A stretch of DNA of 9,061 bases from Pseudomonadota bacterium (lineage in GTDB: Bacteria > Pseudomonadota > Gammaproteobacteria > Acidiferrobacterales > Acidiferrobacteraceae): contig JAJYPQ010000130.1 in assembly GCA_021795255.1 (NCBI GenBank), positions 1 to 9,061 of the forward strand, read 5' to 3'. Under the pieces are notes generated by a model. It did no database searches. It saw only the letters and a program-made list of their open reading frames with translations, and was not told the DNA's origin. Position numbers and translations under genes: made by a program. Shown piece by piece: positions 6,108 through 9,061 of the stretch. How positions within the stretch are numbered: the first letter of the stretch is position 1; every line of letters starts with the position of its first letter.

Positions 6108-6507
6108 TATCCAGAAGGCAAAATTCCGTTGCGCAAACGATCCCCTCGACGCCCCCCTTTAAGGCCTTTTGTATCAGTTCCTCAAGTGATCGGTCGCGGT
6201 AATTGAGCACCCGGATCAACATCGGCAAGTTGAGTCCCGTCACCAGTTCCACCCGCTTACGTTCCAGCAGGCGGCAGGCCACGTTGATGTGAGTCGCGCC
6301 GTAGATATCGGCCAATATCAAGACCCCGTCGCCGCCGTCGACCGACCGGATAGCTTTGCTCAAAGCTGTCGCGAGGTCATCCGGCGGTGTATCGTAACGA
6401 ACGGGAAAGGCCACCAAGGCCTGCGGTCGGTGCCCTAAGACGTGATCGACCGCCTCAAGCAGGCCAAAGGCGACATCCTTTTGTGCAAGAATAAGCAATC
6501 CTATCAT
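6085..6507 (-). CDS. PTS EIIA component, mannose family, with substituted active-site histidine
   Basis: A 140-residue protein of the EIIA-Man fold, the size of the stand-alone EIIA proteins found beside ptsH-ptsI in many proteobacteria. Family features are the first strand MIGLLILA, the GLLEAVDHVLG helix, the GDGVLILADIYGAT block with conserved Asp67, and TGLNLPMLIRVL. The odd point is the active site. The family motif at residues 8-10 is normally T-H-G, where the His takes phosphate from HPr; here it is A-Q-K, with Gln9 in place of the His. The Pro that usually follows the GAT/GGS turn is replaced by His73. The rest of the frame is intact, with no sign of decay. A GGGGAG about ten bases before ATG6507 is the likely RBS. 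No EIIB or EIIC gene is present, so the role is regulatory; this copy may be a phosphorylation-blind sensor or may use another residue. Confidence 0.88.
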   Translation of the reverse strand: MIGLLILAQKDVAFGLLEAVDHVLGHRPQALVAFPVRYDTPPDDLATALSKAIRSVDGGDGVLILADIYGATHINVACRLLERKRVELVTGLNLPMLIRVLNYRDRSLEELIQKALKGGVEGIVCATEFCLLDNAKHELR

Positions 6508-6622
6508 TCAGTCAAAGCTCCCCATAAAACACATGTTCAGACTCTTTGGTGGCTAGGGCCTCGTTGCGAGCACCGAGCGAGAGCACAATGCGAGTCTACC
6601 GAAAGGCAAGTGACCGCGCGCG
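6508..6622. other. Gap between rapZ and the EIIA gene
   Basis: This 115-base gap is the largest inside the operon. I see no gene, no strong terminator and no convincing sigma-70 promoter. On the minus strand GTGCTC occurs twice within about 20 bases, as a short direct repeat of uncertain meaning. It may be plain leader sequence for the EIIA gene. Confidence 0.4.
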
Positions 6623-7498
6623 TCAGGAGGCCGCCCGCGGCCGGGGTTCGGTAAGCTCTCGGTGCCGAATCTGGGTATAAATACCTTGTTTTCGGAAATG
6701 GGCCGCCAATTTCTCGACCAAGTATACAGAGCGATGTTGGCCACCCGTGCAGCCTATCGCTACCGTAAGGTAGCTGCGATTTTCTTGCTCGAAACCGGGC
6801 AGCCAGCGGGCCAGGAAATCGCCGATATGTTCTTTCATGGCGACCACCTCCGAGTGGCGTTCGAGGAACGCGCCGACCTCCGGATCCTGACCCGTAAGCG
6901 CGCGTAAGCCCTGCTCCCAATAGGGGTTCGGTAAACAACGAACATCGAACACGTAGTCGGCATCAAGCGGTGTCCCGTGCTTGAAACCAAAGGATTCGAA
7001 TAACACCGTGATTCCGCGTGTGCTGGCGCCGCGGGCAAATTCGTAAATCAGCTGGCGCAGTTGCTGGCTGCTTGTGTGGGTTGTATCAATCCGACGCGTA
7101 CATGACGACGAAAGCGGCTGGAGTAGGGTCTTTTCGAGTCGTATGCTTTCAAGAAGTGGCGTCTGCGGGTCGGTGAGGGGGTGGCGGCGTCGGGTTTCCT
7201 TGAAGCGCTTCATGAGCACCGCCTCATCTGCTTCAAGGAAGATAATTCGGTAATCGACCCCAAGGGCGCGCAGCCGTTCTAGGTTCATGGGGGCCGCGTC
7301 CAAGAATAGCCGGTTGCGGGCATCGATCCCTACCGCGACATCCGAAAACTCCAAACGTACGCTGTGCATCTGATGGGCGAAGTGGGGCAAAAGTGCCGCG
7401 GGAAGGTTGTCGATGCAGTAGAAGCCGACATCCTCTAGGGCCTGCAAGGCGATACTTTTCCCGGAGCCCGAGAGGCCGCTTATGATGATAAAGCTCAT
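6623..7498 (-). CDS. rapZ: RapZ-family nucleotide-binding protein (YvcJ/YhbJ)
   Basis: The 291-residue product matches the RapZ family (E. coli 284 aa). It has the Walker A loop GLSGSGKS (8-15), ALEDVGFYCIDNLP directly after it, a Walker B-like IIFLEAD, HPLTD, and the hallmark C-terminal GCTGGQHRSVYLVEKLA (249-265). In E. coli RapZ binds the small RNA GlmZ and hands it to RNase E to control glucosamine-6-phosphate synthase; elsewhere the RNA partner is unknown, and GlmZ itself is an enterobacterial RNA, so that role should not be assumed here. Its start forms the ATGA overlap with the hprK stop (four bases), without a clear RBS of its own, pointing to coupled translation. Location beside PTS genes is conserved across proteobacteria. 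Confidence 0.94.
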   Translation of the reverse strand: MSFIIISGLSGSGKSIALQALEDVGFYCIDNLPAALLPHFAHQMHSVRLEFSDVAVGIDARNRLFLDAAPMNLERLRALGVDYRIIFLEADEAVLMKRFKETRRRHPLTDPQTPLLESIRLEKTLLQPLSSSCTRRIDTTHTSSQQLRQLIYEFARGASTRGITVLFESFGFKHGTPLDADYVFDVRCLPNPYWEQGLRALTGQDPEVGAFLERHSEVVAMKEHIGDFLARWLPGFEQENRSYLTVAIGCTGGQHRSVYLVEKLAAHFRKQGIYTQIRHRELTEPRPRAAS

Positions 7499-8442
7499 GG
7501 CGTTTTCATGGCCACTTGCTGGCGGTGCACGAAGTCCTCAAGGGCGTTTATGCCTCGCCGGCGGAGGATGTGACCGCGTGTTGCGACTTCGACCAAAACC
7601 GCGAGATTGCGCCCCGGCGCGACAAACAACACGACCTCCGCGACCTCGATTCCGAGAATGGATCGGGTCTTTTGTTCCGCGTGCAGCCGGTCGATACTCG
7701 CTTGGGGGTTCAAGGCGGGATCTTTGAGGCGAACGATCAAATGCAGAGTCTTCTCGTGGCGGACAGCGGTTTCCCCGAACATCGCCCGGATATTCAGGAT
7801 CCCGAGTCCCCGCACCTCCAGAAAATCGCACAGCATATCGGGGCAACGGCCTTGTAGGGTGTCCGGCCCGACGCGAAAGAATTCGCAGGCGTCATCGGCG
7901 ATCAAGCGGTGTCCCCGGCTCAAAAGTTCGAGCGCTAACTCGCTCTTACCGATCCCGCTTTCCCCCATCAGGAACACCCCAAGACCCATGACCTCCATAA
8001 AGACGCCGTGCAAAATCTCGCGCTCCGCGAGTGCTCGGGCCAAGTAGAACTGAAGGTCGTGAATGAGACGTGGACTTGGGAGGGGCGAGCTAAAAAGCGG
8101 CATAGCAGCGGCTTCGGCCGCGGCTCTCATTTCGTCGGTGGGCGTCTCGTTATTGGCCAAAATGACAATGGCTGACGAGGGACAACTGAAGATGTCCGCA
8201 AGCGTTTCCTTATGCCCCGCAGGGCTTGTGTGCTCCTTCAGGTAGGCAAGTTCGCCTGTGCCTATGACCTGTACGCGGTTGGGGTGAACAAAATTGAGGT
8301 GTCCCACCAAAGCCATCCCTGGGAACCGGGCGGTGGTAAGTTCGAGCAGGCGGCCAGACCCTTCCTGGCCGGCAAGCCAAGTGAGCTTGAGGGTCTCGCG
8401 TTGAGCCTCATAGACATCCTTTGCGGTTAGTATGGTGCTCAT
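7495..8442 (-). CDS. hprK: HPr kinase/phosphorylase
   Basis: HprK phosphorylates a serine of HPr with ATP or pyrophosphate and can remove it again; here the expected substrate is Ser49 of the HPr encoded downstream. The 315-residue product has the family's N-terminal domain and a catalytic domain with His145 (LHG), the P-loop GESGIGKS (160-167), RGHRLIADDA with Asp183/Asp184 (177-185), and the second signature LEVRGLGILNIRAMFG (209-224). All key residues are present and length is normal (about 310). The ATG at 8442 is the only good start; its nearest GAGG is about 14 bases upstream, so initiation may be weak. In proteobacteria HprK is not used for classical Gram-positive catabolite repression; links to transporters and regulators have been reported in some lineages. 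It overlaps rapZ by four bases. Confidence 0.95.
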   Translation of the reverse strand: MSTILTAKDVYEAQRETLKLTWLAGQEGSGRLLELTTARFPGMALVGHLNFVHPNRVQVIGTGELAYLKEHTSPAGHKETLADIFSCPSSAIVILANNETPTDEMRAAAEAAAMPLFSSPLPSPRLIHDLQFYLARALAEREILHGVFMEVMGLGVFLMGESGIGKSELALELLSRGHRLIADDACEFFRVGPDTLQGRCPDMLCDFLEVRGLGILNIRAMFGETAVRHEKTLHLIVRLKDPALNPQASIDRLHAEQKTRSILGIEVAEVVLFVAPGRNLAVLVEVATRGHILRRRGINALEDFVHRQQVAMKTP

Positions 8443-8469
8443 AAGCGGCGACTTAACCTCACGGCGCCC

Positions 8470-8478
8470 ATTATACCA
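8470..8478 (-). promoter_or_regulatory. Extended -10 promoter upstream of hprK
   Basis: On the minus strand TGG is followed directly by TATAAT, a perfect extended -10 element (TGnTATAAT), in the 79-base hpf-hprK gap. No good -35 is seen at 16-18 bases upstream, as is normal for extended -10 promoters. Transcription would begin near 8463, about 20 bases before the hprK start, letting hprK, rapZ and the PTS genes be expressed apart from rpoN-hpf. Confidence 0.5.
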
Positions 8479-8521
8479 CCCGTTCAGTTAGACTAGCCCT
8501 CTTTGTCCGCTCTTCCCCTCG

Positions 8522-8821
8522 CTACCCAGGCCTATGCTGACTGATGACCTTTTCCTTGTGCCGAAGGACTTGGCGATCCAGCTTGTCGACCAGAAGGTCA
8601 ATGGCGGCATACATGGTGTCGCCCGCGGCATCGGCGTGGATGACAGCACCTTTGGCCCGGATGTTGGCCTCGGCACTGAACCGCTTTTTCTCCACATGAA
8701 GAACGAGGTCGGCGGTAATGACGTGGTCGAAGTGGCGCTGAACTCGCCCGATCTTTTCGAGCGCGTAGTCGCGTAGTGGAGAGGTAATGTCGACTTGGTG
8801 CCCGCTAACGGTGATGTCCAT
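8522..8821 (-). CDS. hpf: Ribosome hibernation promoting factor, short type
   Basis: Short HPF binds the 30S decoding region in stationary phase and helps 70S ribosomes pair into inactive 100S dimers. The 99-residue product (E. coli 95) starts MDITVSGHQVDITSPLRDY and keeps VQRHFDH, LVLHVEKKRFSAEA, the ADAAGDTMYAAID helix and a basic C-terminal tail (LDRQVLRHKEK). I start at ATG8821, which has AAGGGG four bases upstream and begins with the conserved strand; a longer reading from 8917 would overlap rpoN and add 32 non-homologous residues. It lies 19 bases after the rpoN stop, the usual arrangement. There is no C-terminal dimerisation domain, so it is not the long form. Confidence 0.94.
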   Translation of the reverse strand: MDITVSGHQVDITSPLRDYALEKIGRVQRHFDHVITADLVLHVEKKRFSAEANIRAKGAVIHADAAGDTMYAAIDLLVDKLDRQVLRHKEKVISQHRPG

Positions 8822-8840
8822 GGGTCCCCTTATGTTGGCA

Positions 8841-9061
8841 TTAGGCCAACGGCTTACGTTGACTGGATGGAGGAATACTGAGTGATTCTCTGTATTTAGC
8901 AATAGTTCTTCGGGCAATATTTATGCCTTGCTCCTCGAGAATATCCGCTATCTTGCTGTCGCTGACGGGCTTTTCTCTGGGTTCGTTTTCGATGATCTTG
9001 CGAATCAAGGAGCGGATGGCGGTCGCCGAGCAGGTGCCCCCGTCAGCGGTCGCGACATGAC
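8841..9061 (-). CDS. rpoN: RNA polymerase sigma-54 factor, C-terminal end (5' truncated by window)
   Basis: The minus strand from 9059 to the TAA at 8841-8843 encodes the last 72 residues of RpoN. Visible are [35 protein letters not shown] and the RpoN box [12 protein letters not shown], which contacts the -24 promoter element, followed by SIPPSSQRK near the end. This closely matches the end of E. coli RpoN. Sigma-54 directs transcription from -24/-12 promoters with AAA+ activators. The activator-binding and core-binding parts are outside the window. It leads the cluster hpf-hprK-rapZ-EIIA-ptsH-ptsI. Confidence 0.96.
   Translation of the reverse strand, partial: HVATADGGTCSATAIRSLIRKIIENEPREKPVSDSKIADILEEQGINIARRTIAKYRESLSIPPSSQRKPLA

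Larger units (their letters stand above)
4075..9061 (-). other. rpoN-hpf-hprK-rapZ-EIIA-ptsH-ptsI gene cluster, probable operon
   Basis: Seven minus-strand genes follow with spacings of 19 (rpoN-hpf), 79 (hpf-hprK), -4 (hprK-rapZ), 115 (rapZ-EIIA), -14 or -23 (EIIA-ptsH) and -1 (ptsH-ptsI). No strong internal terminator is visible. The gene order is a known proteobacterial theme linking sigma-54, ribosome hibernation, RapZ and a regulatory PTS. The ptsN gene that often follows hpf is missing, and there are no EIIB or EIIC genes. Confidence 0.8.

Noticed and set aside
7538..7846. 102-aa minus-strand ORF inside hprK
   Set aside because: Out-of-frame shadow rich in Arg, Pro and Gly; hprK is intact across the region.
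8822..8917. Longer hpf reading starting at 8917 (131 aa)
   Set aside because: The 32 extra residues are read out of frame through the rpoN 3' end, are not HPF-like, and the conserved protein begins at ATG8821 with AAGGGG just upstream.

Overview
The window looks like chromosome from a non-enteric, moderately GC-rich gammaproteobacterium (or a close relative). Three things suggest this. tldD and pmbA/tldE sit back to back. The minus strand carries an rpoN-hpf-hprK-rapZ-PTS cluster, the layout seen in Xanthomonas-like and sulfur-oxidising lineages rather than the enteric rpoN-hpf-ptsN-rapZ-npr. The protein sequences also resemble proteobacterial versions throughout. I cannot name the genus. I see no tRNA, rRNA, CRISPR array, insertion sequence or phage gene.

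Layout, plus strand first: the 3' end of tldD (1-147); pmbA (147-1493), starting on the last base of the tldD stop codon; a 0.5 kb stretch (1494-2007) whose only candidate gene is an unrecognised minus-strand ORF (1490-1951); a glutathione-reductase/dihydrolipoamide-dehydrogenase-like flavoenzyme (2008-3405); a hairpin-rich intergenic region (3406-3664) with a perfect 14-bp palindrome; and a small stand-alone WYL-domain protein (3665-4072). On the minus strand, read from the right edge leftwards: the 3' end of rpoN (9061-8841), hpf (8821-8522), hprK (8442-7495), rapZ (7498-6623), a mannose-family PTS EIIA (6507-6085), ptsH (6107-5829) and ptsI (5829-4075). The WYL gene and ptsI converge with two bases between their stop codons.

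The minus-strand cluster reads as one operon, with 1-23 base overlaps or short gaps. PtsI takes phosphate from PEP to His18 of HPr. HprK would phosphorylate or dephosphorylate Ser49 of HPr. The EIIA would normally be the next phosphoacceptor. No sugar-specific EIIB or EIIC is present, so this is a regulatory rather than a sugar-transporting PTS. Two features are odd: the EIIA has Gln at the residue that should be the phospho-accepting His, and ptsN (EIIA-Ntr), usual just after hpf, is absent. An extended -10 promoter in the hpf-hprK gap could uncouple hprK and the PTS genes from rpoN.

Most of the window is well-conserved housekeeping and regulatory sequence, and I do not see a wholly new multigene system. 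The most interesting points are the active-site-substituted EIIA, the NADPH-type flavoenzyme with a vicinal cysteine pair, the orphan WYL protein with its palindrome, and the unassigned ORF at 1490-1951.
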